Positions 41,421-54,200 of a stretch of 64,000 bases of DNA are shown here, in pieces (position 1 is the stretch's first letter; each line of letters starts with the position of its first letter). Where the stretch lies: assembly GCF_040939455.1 (NCBI RefSeq), contig NC_134119.1, positions 508,501 to 572,500 of the forward strand, in the 5' to 3' direction. The DNA is from Microcebus murinus (taxonomy: Eukaryota > Chordata > Mammalia > Primates > Cheirogaleidae). The notes under the pieces are model-generated. The model made no database searches. It saw only the letters and a list, made by a program, of their open reading frames with translations, and was not told the origin of the DNA. A program made the position numbers and the translations under genes.

Positions 41421-41682
41421 CCGGAGGTTCTCAGGCCCCTGTGTGCGTTCTGTGTGCTGCGCCTTGGTCCTGCCTCTTCCTCTATCCTGAGCCCAGTAAA
41501 CGCCACTTCCGTCTCCGACAGGCATAAACCTGGGGTCCGCCGTCTTCTCCCTCAAGTCATCCTGCAGCAGGGTCTCCATTGCACTACCACCTCCTTAGAC
41601 CAACTCACCACCACCGCCCAGACAACTGCAGAAGCCTTCTGTGAATTTCCAGCCTCTTCTCCAAACACCCAGAGGCATTTTC

Positions 41683-41985
41683 TTTTCTTTTGAGACAGAG
41701 TCTCGCTCTGTTGCCCAGGCTGGAGTGCCGTGGCCTTGGCCTAAACTCACAGCAACCCAACACCTGGGCTCAAGCAATCCTCCTGCCTCAGCCTCCCGAG
41801 TAGCTGGGACTACCGGCATGAGCCACCATGCCCAGCTAATTTTTTTTCTTCTATTTTTAGTTGTCCTTCTAATTTCTTTGTATTTTTAGTAGAGACGGGA
41901 TCTCGAACTCCTCAGCTCAAGGGATCCTGCCACCTCGGCCTCCCAGAGTGCTAAGATTACAGGCGAGCCTCCACACCCAGTCCAG
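41683..41985 (-). repeat. Alu, minus
   Basis: Just upstream of the RTEL1 promoter; CCAGAGGCAT at both flanks. Confidence 0.87.
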
Positions 41986-42034
41986 AGGCATCTTTTGAGT
42001 CTGAACAGACTGCTTTCCTTAAAATACGCAAGTG

Positions 42035-42365
42035 GGCTGGGCACGGTGGCTCAGGTCTGTAATCCTAGCACTCTGGGAGGCTGAGCTGAGCTGATCACTC
42101 CAGGTCTGGAGTTCAAAACCAGCCTGAGCAAGAGCGAGACCCCCATCTCTACCAAAAATAGGAAGAAATTAATTGGCCAACTAAAAACATATAGAAAAAA
42201 TTAGCCAGGCATGGTGGTGCATGCCTGTAGTCCCAGCTACTCGGGAGGCTGAGGCAGAAGGATTACTTGAGCCCAGGAGTTTGAGGTTGCTGTGAGCCAG
42301 GCTAACACCACAGCACTCTAGCATGGGCAACAGAGTGAGACTCTGTCTCAAAAAAATAAAATAAA
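42035..42365 (+). repeat. Alu, plus
   Basis: A/T-linker Alu; flanks AAAATACGCAAGTGG and AAAATATCCAAGTGG differ at two or three bases. Confidence 0.88.
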
Positions 42366-42429
42366 ATATCCAAGTGGTATAACCGACTCCACAAGCAAAA
42401 CAACATTTTTTATAGTTTTTGTTGTTGTT

Positions 42430-43018
42430 TTTGTACTACTCTTATGTTTCAAGCTCCCAGGCCAGTAAAATTTACTGACCAGAACTGTGTAACTTCCTTT
42501 TGATTTCTTTCCCAGAAATGGCGGGGCCTCCTTGTAGTCACTAGGTAACTACAAAGCCTTACACCACCTGTTTGACTGGAGAAGACAAGATAAGTGATGC
42601 CCCACCACAGATTGTCCCCAAGGACACACTGAGCCTGGGCACAAGGCTGAAAGAATGACCAGTGTTAACCCCCAGCTCATTATAATACTGAAATCCCCAC
42701 CCTGTGAGGGACTTACCTGCCATTTTTTGATCACGGGATGTATGCGTTAGCGTGCTTCCTCACTGCACTTGCATGCCCTGCACTCCACCCCAAACATATA
42801 GTGATGCTCCCTCCCCTCATGCACTATTCATTTCACCTCCAGAAAAACCTCTGACCCTGGTGTCCAGGGAGGCAGATTTGCAGCAGTCCATACCTTCCAC
42901 CTACCAATTGGTGGCTCCAGCTGTAATAAACGCTTTCTTCCTTGACAACCCTTGCTGTCTCAGTAATTGGCTTTCTGTGTGGTGAGCAACAGCAAACCCC
43001 CTTGTGGGTGCGTTAACA
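42430..43018 (+). mobile_element. Probable solitary LTR of an endogenous retrovirus
   Basis: Between two Alus lies about 590 bases with the layout of a class I ERV LTR: a poly(A) signal AATAAA at 42925-42930, then a U5-like stretch (TCAGTAATTGGCTTTCTGTG, GCAAACCCCC) ending near TTAACA. No gag, pol or env sequence is present. The 5' edge and subfamily are uncertain. Confidence 0.6.
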
Positions 43019-43030
43019 ATGGCTGCTCCT

Positions 43031-43381
43031 CGGCCGGTGCGGTGGCTCACACCTGTAATCCTAGCACTCTGGGAGGCCGAGGCGGGTGGATTGGCGGGTG
43101 GATTGGTGGAGGTCAGGAGTTCAAAACCAGCCTGAGCAAGAGCGAGACCCCATCTCCACTGTAAATAGAAAGCAATTAATTGGACAACTAATATGTATAT
43201 AGAAAAAATTAGCTGGGCATGGTGGTGCACGCCTATAGTCCCAGCTACTTGGGAGGCTGAGGCAGGAGGATCACTTGAGCCCAGGAGATTTAGGTTGCTG
43301 TAAGCTAGGCTGATGCCACGGCACTCACTCTAGCCTGGGCAACAAAGTGAGACTCTGTCTCAAAGAAAAAAAAAAAAAAAA
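43031..43381 (+). repeat. Alu, plus
   Basis: Full length; ATGGCTGC occurs on both sides. Contains a small internal duplication GGATTGGCGGGTGGATTGG. Confidence 0.88.
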
Positions 43382-44900
43382 GATGGCTGCCCCTTGCCCA
43401 GGCCCTGTCTCCTGGGCGAGCCCTGACCACCTCCTCTCCTTACACTCCCCTCAGTCCAGCTGCTGTTCCAATCAGTGTACCCGACTGGTCAGGGCCCTTC
43501 TGAGTCCTCAGAACCTAGCACTAGCTGACAGTCAATGGGGGATTCCAACAGAGAGGTCTGCACAGCTCTGTGTGGTCAGCCCGGCCATCAGAGATGTCTC
43601 AGGTGACCTCAGCAGTCCCACCAAAAGACACTAGGAGGAAGTTGATGCTGCAGTGACAGCCCATGGCCAGCAGCCAACATTAATGTTCAGATGCTTTCCC
43701 ACCGATGGCACATGTGTGTGCCACATGTGTGCCCATGCTCGTGTGTAAGATCATGCTCAGGGAAGCAAGGCCCTGGCACACACTGGCACCCACCCCCACA
43801 CACCTGTTCGGGTGAAGGAACTACATCTATCTCAGACAGCATCTATCTCAGACTCTCAGCAGGGGGTTGGAGGAGATAAGGAGACCGGGGCACACACACT
43901 TGCTGAATGGCCGCCAAGCATGGGGTTCAGAATCACCCTGCACCCGCTGACACGTTTATCCTCCTGGCAATGTCTGAGGTAGGTCCTTTCATTACACTTC
44001 ACATGTGAGGAAACTAAGCACAGGGTTGTTAGTAAATTCCCCAAAGCTGGCCAAGACCCTTTGCCTCCCACACCCCATATCCTGAGAGCGGCAGCCAGAG
44101 AAGCCTGCTCCGCAGACTGATGAGAAGTCCAAGTCTGGCGATAGGTGCCTGCTCATTGCCGGTTGCTACAGGAGTGCTCCTCTGCGCCCAGGGCTATCGG
44201 GAACTTCTGTACATCCACCGTTGCCCTCTTATGGCTGATGTGTTCCCAGCCTGGCACATGGGAGGTGCTTGACAGAAGTCTGTGGAATGACTGAGTGCCC
44301 TGCAGGGCCCCTCCTGGGAAGAGCCGGGGCCAGTTTCTGGAGGTCAGCATAGGGGTCTGATCTGTAAAGTCACAGATTAGGAAAAACATCTTTGAGATGA
44401 CTGCTCGTGAACCTACAGTTGGTCTTGGTGAAAAGCCAAAATCTGCTCCAAGGCCTGGCATCATATGGGGGCAAACATTCAGTACACCTGCTGTGTGCTC
44501 CTACTAGCGCACACCAACTGTGCGAGCCGATTGTGTGCCTGGCACCACGCCGGGGGCTTCCCACACAGCTGGTCCCTGTGGTCTGGATGAGGACACAGGG
44601 GCTCGGAGAGGATATGCCCCAGGTCACAGTGAGCCTGGGGCACGGCAGTCCTCTGAGCCTGCCCGGACAGGTTCTGCCTCATCCACGTGAGGAGGCTCTG
44701 GAGGACCCTGCTCTTGATGCCAGCACCTGGAACCGGAAACCGGAGTCTGTCTGAGGGACGCTGACCACCCCATCGACAGCTGTGGTGACCAACACGGAGG
44801 ACATGGTTGCTCTGTTGGGAACAACTTTGCGTCTCCTGCCTTCCCGCTCTTTCCCACGGCTGAGTTCCTAGACATGGGCCCGAGGGTCCACACTTCTGTG
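43382..44900. other. Intergenic sequence, no gene seen
   Basis: Mostly unique sequence. A stretch near 43975-44040 (TGAGGAAACTAAGCACAGGG) resembles an old MIR SINE. No exon-like open frame with homology. Confidence 0.5.
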
Positions 44901-45070
44901 TGTGTGTGTTAGCTTCATATGGCTTTGTAACAAGTTACCATAAACTTGACAGCATAAAACAACTCTCATTTATTAGCTCACAGTTCTTAGTATCCCAAGG
45001 CTGAACCCAAGTTCTCAGCTGGGCTGAGTTCTCATCTGAAAGCTCTGGGGACAAACTTCCTTCAAAACTC

Positions 45071-45158
45071 CCTTCCTTCCTTCCTTCCTTCCTTCCTTCC
45101 TTCCTTCCTTCCTTCCTTCCTTCCTTCCTTCCTCTCTCTCTGTCTCTCTGTCTCTCTG

Positions 45159-45191
<33 letters not shown>

Positions 45192-45193
45192 TT
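45071..45193 (+). repeat. Simple repeat (CCTT)n then CT-rich
   Basis: About 62 bases of CCTT units, then TCTCTG/TCTC repeats up to the next Alu. Confidence 0.97.
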
Positions 45194-45405
45194 CTAGAAA
45201 CAGAGTCTCCCTTTATCACGCATGCTGGAGTGCAGTGGTGTGATCAGAGCTCATTGTAGCCTTGACTTGCTAAGCTCCAAATAATCATCCTGCCTCAGCC
45301 TCCTGAGAAGCTGGGACTACTGGTGTGCACCACCACACCGGGCTAATTCTTAAAATTTTTTTGCAGAGACAGGGTCTTGCTGTGTTGCCCAGGCTCAAGC
45401 TCATT
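45194..45405 (-). repeat. Older Alu, minus
   Basis: Diverged, without the A/T-rich linker; truncated at the 5' monomer. Confidence 0.8.
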
Positions 45406-45779
45406 CTTGTTGTTGGCAGAATTCACTTCCTGTGGTGGGAGGCCTGAAACCCCCATTGTCTTGCTGGCTGTCAGCAGGGAGCAGCTCTCAGATCCTTGCC
45501 ACATGGCCCCTCATCCTAGCAACACAGAACCTCCCTGGTTTTGAGTCCCTCCCACCAGAGAAAACAGTTTTTAAAGGGCTCCTGTGATTAGGTCAGGCCC
45601 ACCCAATGGTCCACTGTGCCGCACAATACAGCTTAACCCCAAGCATCAAAGCCACCATACTCACAGTCCCAGGGGTGATGCAGGCTCGCACATCAGCGGG
45701 GCAGTGCTCCTCCCTGGAGCTGCCTTGGGCTGTGGCCAGCTGTGGGGTGCTCCTGGCTGCTGGGTCTGCTCCAGGCTGA

Positions 45780-46183
<404 letters not shown>

Positions 46184-46242
46184 TTTTACCTTTCTGAGCT
46201 GGCCTCATCTCCCTGCAAGCCTTCTGAAGTTTCCCAGGGTTT

Positions 46243-46588
<346 letters not shown>

Positions 46589-46589
46589 C

Positions 46590-47190
46590 CCAGGGTTTTA
46601 TCCCAGCCCTACCACACAATTGCTTGTGGGGCAAGCACTCTGCTATGCCTCAGGGCCTCCGTCCCTAAGACTGGGGTGGCACTCCATCTGTCTGCCGGGC
46701 ACACTTTGGGGATGCGAGGAGAGCAGGAGGCAGGACAGGTGCCCCCCACCTCACTAAGTTCACACACTCAGCTCCGGCACCTCTCCACTGGGTCCTGGCA
46801 CCGTTGTCTCATCTTACACCCTCGGAACAGAGGCCCAGAGAGGTGAGAAACTGAGGCTGGGTCACACAGCCCGTGGGATTGAGACCCACCTCTATCTCTT
46901 CCAAAGCCCTGTTCTAGCCTCACCGTGTCCACTTAGCTTGGTCTCTGCTCAGGGCCCGCCCAGCCTCTGGGCTCAGAGGAGATGCCCCTTGGAGGGCTTC
47001 CAGGCCAGCACCCACCCCGTGTTACCTGACATCCTCTCCTCTCAGAGCACCTGGACACACACAATAGGCACCGTCCCAGCCTCTGAGGCCTTGGCGAAGG
47101 GCTCTACGACCCTTCCCTGTAGTGGACCCCTCCCCTCCTCCTTGCTCCGCCCACCCTGGGGAACCGGGCTTATCTCCACCGTCCCCTCCA
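46590..47190. other. Sequence upstream of STMN3
   Basis: No gene seen. GAGGCCCAGAGAGGTGAGAA near 46830 resembles an old MIR SINE. CpG density rises after about 47150. Confidence 0.5.
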
Positions 47191-48250
47191 CACCCAACCC
47201 CACCCTGAGCACAAAGCCGAGTCGGGGGCGCAGCGGGTCCAGGGCTGTGAGCGGTCAGAGGTTGGGCATCTCACGGCACACGCCCCCTCCTCCCTCCTCC
47301 CCTCCCTCCCCCACCCTTTCCTGGTGACAGGCGCATCGAGGCGCTTCTCTGTCTCTCTCTCCCTCTCTCTCTCCACCCTTCTCTCCCTCTCTCTCCACCC
47401 CTCCCTCTCTGTCTCCTTCTCTTTCCCTCCCCGCCTCCCGCCCGCGCGCGCTCCCTCCCCTCCCCGGCACTGCAGCAGCCACGGACTGCAGCTCCAGCCG
47501 CCGCCCGCGTCTCTCCGGCTCCGCAGCGCCCGCCGCCGCCAGCACCATGGCCAGCACCATGTCGGGTAGGCGCCCCTGGCCGCGGGCTTCCTGAGGCGGC
47601 GAGGGGTCTGAGCTGGGGCCATTGTCTGGCCTCGGCTGACGCAGGAGCTGGTTGCGGACTCGGTTTTCCCGACTGGGGCCTTGCGCGTGGCGAGGCTGGG
47701 CCGGACCTGCAGGAGCCGTGGGTCTGGGCGACCCGGTGCCCCAAGGGCAGGGACTGCGGCGACCGCAGGGCGGGTGTGGGCCACTGGGCAAGGGCCGCGC
47801 TCTGGATGGGGGCGGCGGGCGCGGGGGCACATTGGCCCTTGGGGCGCCGCTGTGCCAGGCAGGGCAGGACTGCGGCAGTGTGGCCCGGGCGCTGGCTCGT
47901 GACCCGGGATGGGCGCGCTGGCGTGCAGGGGCGGTGTCCCCTGAGACGCCTGGCGACCTTAGACCTTGGGCCCACTGTGCCTTCGTGGGGAGGAGGAGAG
48001 AGGGCGGGACCCTCCGCAAGAGCCCCTGCGGAGAACCGGGAGGTCCCTGCGCCAGCGAAGCGCGCGGGGGGTGGAGGAGGGAGACCAGAGCCCGCTGGAG
48101 ACCGGAGCGAGCGGGCAGCGCCGGTGCCTCGCCTCGTCGCCCCCCGCCCCGCATTGCTGCGGGCTCGGGACTATCCTCTGCGACGCCAGAGCCACCTGCT
48201 CTAGCAGGAAAAAGGAAAAGCCACCGCCCTTTGCACCGTGGGGTTCGGAT
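47150..48250 (+). promoter_or_regulatory. STMN3: STMN3 CpG-island promoter and 5' UTR
   Basis: CpG-dense block spanning STMN3 exon 1. Directly before the ATG, 47341-47440 is almost pure pyrimidine (CTCT-rich). No clear TATA box; start site not determined. Confidence 0.75.
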
Positions 48251-51200
48251 TGAAGAAGGGCTGCTGCCATTTCCAAACCCAAGATTCGAGGGGGTCTGCT
48301 CCTCCCTCCCCTCCCCGCCTCCCGCGCTGCCGCCCTCCGCCCTCCTGGTCTGCGTCTCAGTCTCCGGAGGGCTCTGGCTGGGTGGCGGGCACAGGCGCAG
48401 GGCGGATACTGGTTGCAGGGGTTCACCCTACCCCGGGTGCTCTGCTCCACTGGAAAGCCCCCCTCATCTCCTTCCCATCTCCGCTCTCTCCAAGAACCAG
48501 GCTCTCTCCCCCGTTCCATCTGCCCTGGGGACAGGTCACCAAGGTCCCCTCTCCCTAGCTACCGGGGTTCTCTCCTGAGGTCCCTGTCCCCTTCCCCCAG
48601 ACTCCGCCTGCCCACGTGTGCCCCGCCCCTCAGGCCCGGTGTGCTGGGAGACTCCAGGTGACCTCTGTACTTGTCCAGGAGGGGACAGTGTGTATCAGAG
48701 TATCAGACATCTCTCCACACCCTTTCTGAGGATCTTGTCCATCTGGGCTTCATCCTGCCTCTCCCGGTCACACACACCCCTACAGACATTGGGACAGACT
48801 CTCAGCAGATTGGGACCTCCTCCTGCCCCTGAGGGTGGCTCCGTCCCTTCCACGGCCCGACCCACGCTGAGACCTGGCTGCAGGTCCTGCTGGCCGCCTG
48901 GGCCTGCACCCTCCCCCCCCCCCCGGCTCCACTGGCGGGGCTCACTTTGGATGGCCTGGTCATCTCCTGGCACCCTCCGGGCACCCCGTGTCCCTCACAC
49001 TGTTGTGGGCTCTGGCTCATTTTCAGCTCCTTATGCAACTCAGTCCCATCTCCTTGAGCCTTAACCCCTCAGGGCCTCAGTTTCCCCATCTGGAGGGAGA
49101 GGATAGTGACAGCACCCCCGGCCTGAGCTTGTTCTGAGGGTTGAATGAGACAGTTTAGGAGGGATGCTCGGCCCATTGCCTATCAAGAGGCGAGTGCCCG
49201 CTCCATGCCAGGCAGCCTGACCGCTGTAGCCATATTTCCCAGTCTGCTCGGAGAAAGGCAGATCTCCTGGTGGTTCCCACCAGCTGTCTCAACACTGTCT
49301 GAGGCAGCTGGCCAGTGACAGAGGGGCAGCCTGGGTGACAGTGAGCTACGTCTGTCGGGGAACAGTCCGCAGCAACCTCCAGGGCCCTTCCAGGGGTGAG
49401 TGGACATTTGCGGCCGCCCGTGCCCTCCCAGTTCTGGATAGACCCTCCCTAACGAGGCTCCTAACAGGAATATGCATGCAATCAAAGGTCCAGGTTCGTG
49501 ACTGGGCTCTTACCCTGGCATGCTGTGTGATTCTGGGTGGGCCACTTGCCCTCTCTGAGCCTCTTTCCCTCCTTGGTAGAATTAAGGCTGATAAAGGCAT
49601 CCGCCTTGGCTGGCTGGACCTGCGGGTCAGCTGGGAGGATGTGTGTGATGCTCCCACGCCTGGGAGCAGCGATTACTGTCACCATGCTGTCACAGGCCAA
49701 CCTGGTGCCTTTTTCTTGCTCCTGCATATGTAGGATCTGATCATTCAAAAGGCCAATATGCACTTTTTAATTTTTTTTAATTTTGGCATATTATGGGGGT
49801 ACAGATTTTAAGGTTTCAATAAATGCCCATTTCCCCCCCTTCCCCCAGCAATATGCACTTTTAACATTCAATAAATATGAAGTGGAGGAGAGAGATGAAA
49901 GCAACCCAGCTCTTGGCAGAGAATTGTTTTCTAAATGATTCCCCGCAGTCAGTGGAGGGGAAGAGAAGAATCCTGGGTGGGGGGTCAGAAAGGAGGAAGC
50001 CAGGGGGGAGGGGTGCCTTGAGCTGTGTCCGTGGAGAGGTGGCCTGGATGGGTCTGGGCCTCAGCCTCCTCCTCTGCAATGAGAGGCAGAAGTCCTGCTC
50101 CTTAAGCCTCTCCAGCTCTGAAAATACATATATGACCTCCCGCCTTGCACCGTGGCCAGCCCTGGCCCTGTTCTCCACCAGCCCGTGGGCAGGCTCCCCC
50201 TGGTCATTCTTTCTGAAGTGTGCGGGTTCCTTCCCTGCCTGGCCCTCCCACCTCCTCTACTTCCTGCGGCCAGGCCACTGGGCGGGCCTCACTCCCAGGC
50301 CCTTCCTGCGCAGTCCTGTCTCATCTGCTCCGTGAGGGTCAGTCTTCCGGGAAGGAAGTGCCTCTCGGGCCATCAGTGTAGAAGAAACAAAATCAGGGAA
50401 GCTCCATGACCGTCAGATGCAGAGCCGCGCCTGGCCCCAGGTCAGAGCCATGACCTTCGAGAGCTCTGACCTATGTCAGCAGCTGCTCCCCTGCTTCTCT
50501 CCTGATGATGCAGGTGCTCACACCTGCCCCCCAGATTCTGCCGGCCCCCCTCCCCATGCTGAGTGACAGCTAACTGGAAGGGAGCCTCCCTGCTGTTTGT
50601 CCTTAAACTTTTCCTCTGTAACAAATTTGCAGCTCTTCTTCCGGTGAAAATTTCAGGCTCACGGCAGAGAGAGCTTTGAGCGGCTGTCAGGTCCCAGAGT
50701 GCTGGCATGTTAAGTAGACCCATTCAGGGTATTTGACATGTGATGAGGAAGGATGATCCGAAAGGTCAAGATTGGGGCCTGGGGGCTGTTGGCAGGGAGG
50801 TGGGTGCTGGCACAGCTGGACTTGGAGGGGCCAAGTCCTCTCCTTCCTGCCCTCTCTCAGGACCCAGGTCTCTTCCCCTCCAGCCCAGACTCCCTCTTGT
50901 CCCCTCCCCCACCCCCAGCACAGGGCTGGCTCCTCCAAACGTCCCCTGAGTCTCCTGACCTGCTGCTGCCCAGCTGCTGTCACACCCTCTGACTCCCTTA
51001 CCACACATCCTGGGGTACCTCTCTTCTTCTTTTGTTCTTTTCTTTTTGAGACAGTCTCCCCCTGTTGCCCAGGCTAGAGGGCTGTCATCACAGCACATGG
51101 CAGCCTCCAACTCCTGGGCTAAAGTGATCCTCCTCCCTCAGCCTCCCGAGTAGCTGGGATTATAGATGTGCACCACCACACCTGGCTAATTTTTATATTT

Positions 51201-54200
51201 TTTGTAGAGCTGGGGTCTTGCTGTGTTGCCCAGGCTGGTCTCCAACTCCTGACTTCAAGTGGTCCTCCCACCTCAGCCTCTCAGAGTACTGGGATTACAG
51301 GCGTGAGCCACTATGCTGGGCCTCTTCCTCCTTTTTAAAACTAACTCTTAATACAAATAATACACAAATAGGTTTTTCTTGTAAAAAAAAAAATAAAACC
51401 TGATGAATCAGCCCAAATCCCCTGTGAGGCCTCCTCCCTGCCCATCCATGATGAAAATGGCCACAGTGTGTGTCTGCCCTGCTTCCCCTCTAAGGCTGGT
51501 CCTCCTCCAAGGCTCTCCCTGGTGCTTGCTCACTGCAGGGTTCCTCTCTGCTCCTTCTGCAGCCTGCTGGGCTCCATGCTGCTCTCTCCAGAACAGTCTG
51601 GGACACCAGGAAATTTAAATCAAGTGGGACCATTCTGATGGTCTCAGGCGGTCCCAGCTCAAATGAAAGGCTCGACTCTTTCAGCAGGTGTCCTGTTTCT
51701 ATACCAATAGTTTTCTCAATTTCACATCAACTTGGTTTAAAAACATTATCTTATGCGAAACTTGATCCAAAGGTTTCTTCTCCATGTGGACACTTGTCCA
51801 GGTTCTTGTCCATCCCCTTGAAGGATGCCAGATTCCCTCTGCCTAGAGTGTCTCTCTGAGCCCTCTGCCTGCTCCCGCTGTGGACATGGGCGGGGCACAT
51901 GGGGCCCAGAGCCTCCTAGTCATTGGGACCTGCTGGCGTGGTGGGAACAGCACAGAGCACCTGAGGTTGCACTTCCAGGGACACTGGGCATGTCACCCCA
52001 GCACTGCTGTCCCGGTTGAACAGGGTGACTTTGTTGGGCTCACTTTGGAGTGTGGCTCACAGGGAATAGACCATGAAGAGCTGTATTATTTTCATTCTGG
52101 GAGCAGGCATCTTCCCCTTCCTCTGAGAGGGTTCAGGGCCACAGTGGGCAGCTGAGACGGTGGCTCATGGGCACCTGGTCTGAAAGGGCAAGAAGTCCAG
52201 CTGTGGTGCTGAACGGACAGCTCCCTTGCCTTTGTCCTACATGGCATCAGGGCCCAAGGCCAGCCTCACATGGGCAGTGAGTGTGTGTCTGGTGAGGGCC
52301 TTGTTTCATCTTGGGGTGGCCACTCTCACATCAGAGAGGACAGAGGAGGGTCTGGGTCCAAGTCTGCGGCCCAAGAAAGAGATGCTCACAGAGGCTTTGT
52401 GGCTGTCTGGCCCCAGTCACGAGTGTGGTCAACCTCATCTACCTGAGCCAGCGGGTGAGAGGCAACGAGGAAGAGGGAGGCAGAAGCAGGTGGGGCAGAG
52501 GGAGATGAGAGGATGAGAGTCAGAAAGAGACACTCTGAGAGAAAGAGACACCCCCCCCCCAGGACAGAAAGACGCAGACAGTGACTGACGGAGCCAGAAA
52601 GAGAAGGATGAACAGAGACCCAGAGAGATAGGGGCAGAGTCTTAGCCTGTTTGGGCTGCTCTAACAAGACACCTGAGACGGGGTGGTGGTTTATAAACAA
52701 CAGAAATTTATTTCTCACAGTTCTGGAGGCTGGGAAATCAAGATCAAGATTTGGTGCCCGTTGAGGGCCTGCTTCCTGGTACGCAGGCAGGCAGCTGTCT
52801 TCTTGCTGCGTCCTCAGCAAGGGGTCTCTCTGGGGTCCCTGTCATCCCATTCAGGAGAGCCCCACCCTCCTGGTCACCCCCAAAGGCCCCACCTCTTAAC
52901 ACCGTCATGCTGGGGGCAGGGTTTCAACACACGGATTTGGGGGGAACGCAAACATTCGGACCACAGCAGGCAGGGAGAAGCATACACAAGAGCAAAAGAT
53001 GGGGACGGGGACACAGACCAGCACAGAAGAGCGAGACTCGCAGACATGCAGAGATAGAGACGGGGGAGAGGAAAGCGAGGCAGAGACAGAGAGAACCAGA
53101 AGGGAGCAATGCTCGGGGGAGTCAGAGCCCCAGGCTAGGGGTGTAGAGGGTCAGAGATGTGGACACAAAAGAGGGCGTGGTGAGCGGCCATGCATCCCAC
53201 AGGGACAGTTGGCAGAGGCAGGGAGCAGAGGGAAAAATGGGGGCCTAGGGGGCAGGACTGGGCAGTGGGGGTGAGGGTGCCTGCTCAGCTTGGCTTGTGC
53301 CCGCAGCCTACAAGGAGAAGATGAAGGAACTGTCGGTGCTGTCGCTCATCTGCTCCTGCTTCTACACACAGCCACACCCCAACACCATCTACCAGTACGG
53401 GGGTGAGTGTGCCCTGGCTGCAGCTGGCCCTGTCCAGCAGGACCTGCCCACCTTCCCTTGTCCCTTGCCTCTCTCGGCCTTTCTGAACACCCCTGGCCTG
53501 GCTGGCTTCTAGAGAGGGAGGTTCTGGGGAGCTGTCCTGGGGGCTGAGGCCTGCACCCCCTCCCTGAGCCCACCCCCTCTGGTTGGGCCTCCTGAAGCCC
53601 CTGTCTGGTCTTGCCCTGCAGACATGGAGGTGAAGCAGCTGGACAAGCGGGCCTCTGGCCAAAGCTTCGAGGTCATCCTCAAGTCTCCTTCTGACCTGTC
53701 GCCGGAGAGCCCTGTGCTTTCCTCCCCGCCCAAGAAGAAGGACACCTCCCTGGAGGAGCTGCAGAAACGGCTGGAGGCAGCTGAGGAGCGGAGAAAGGCA
53801 AGGAGACCCCCACCGCACTCCAGGCCGTGGAAGACAGGCCCCAAAGTGCAGGGTGCCCCAAGCCCCCTGCTTGGCCAGAGCATTGGCCCGGGGCAGAGAG
53901 GGATGCCTGGCTCCTTGGACCTCAGATCAGAATGGGATGAGAGGGGGGGGCGTCCCAGCGTGGCAGCCAGTGGTCTCCAGGACGGAGCCTGGGACACCAG
54001 GTGGGGGCAGCCCTCTCCCAGGCAGGAAAGTGAGAAGGAAAGGCCTTGCATCTGAGGACCCAGAGTTGGGGGCTGCTGGGGAGCTTGTTGGGGCCCTGGG
54101 AGAAGTGAGTGTGGACTCCGGGCCCCTTCCTGCTGCTTCCCCGCACACTGGCCCCTGTGAGACTGAAGTGCCCAGAGAGAAGACTGTGCTCTGTGGGGTG

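Larger units (their letters stand above)
44905..45610 (-). repeat. Old interspersed repeat, interrupted
   Basis: Antisense pieces of an old LTR-like repeat (GGCTTTGTAACAAGTTACCA ... TTTATTAGCTCACAGTTCTT, resuming about 45410 to GTGATTAGGTCAGGCCCACC), split by simple repeats and an Alu. Family not assigned. Confidence 0.45.

Noticed and set aside
47255..48154. Long minus frames opposite STMN3 exon 1
   Set aside because: Arg/Glu repeats come from the CT-rich promoter tract on the other strand.
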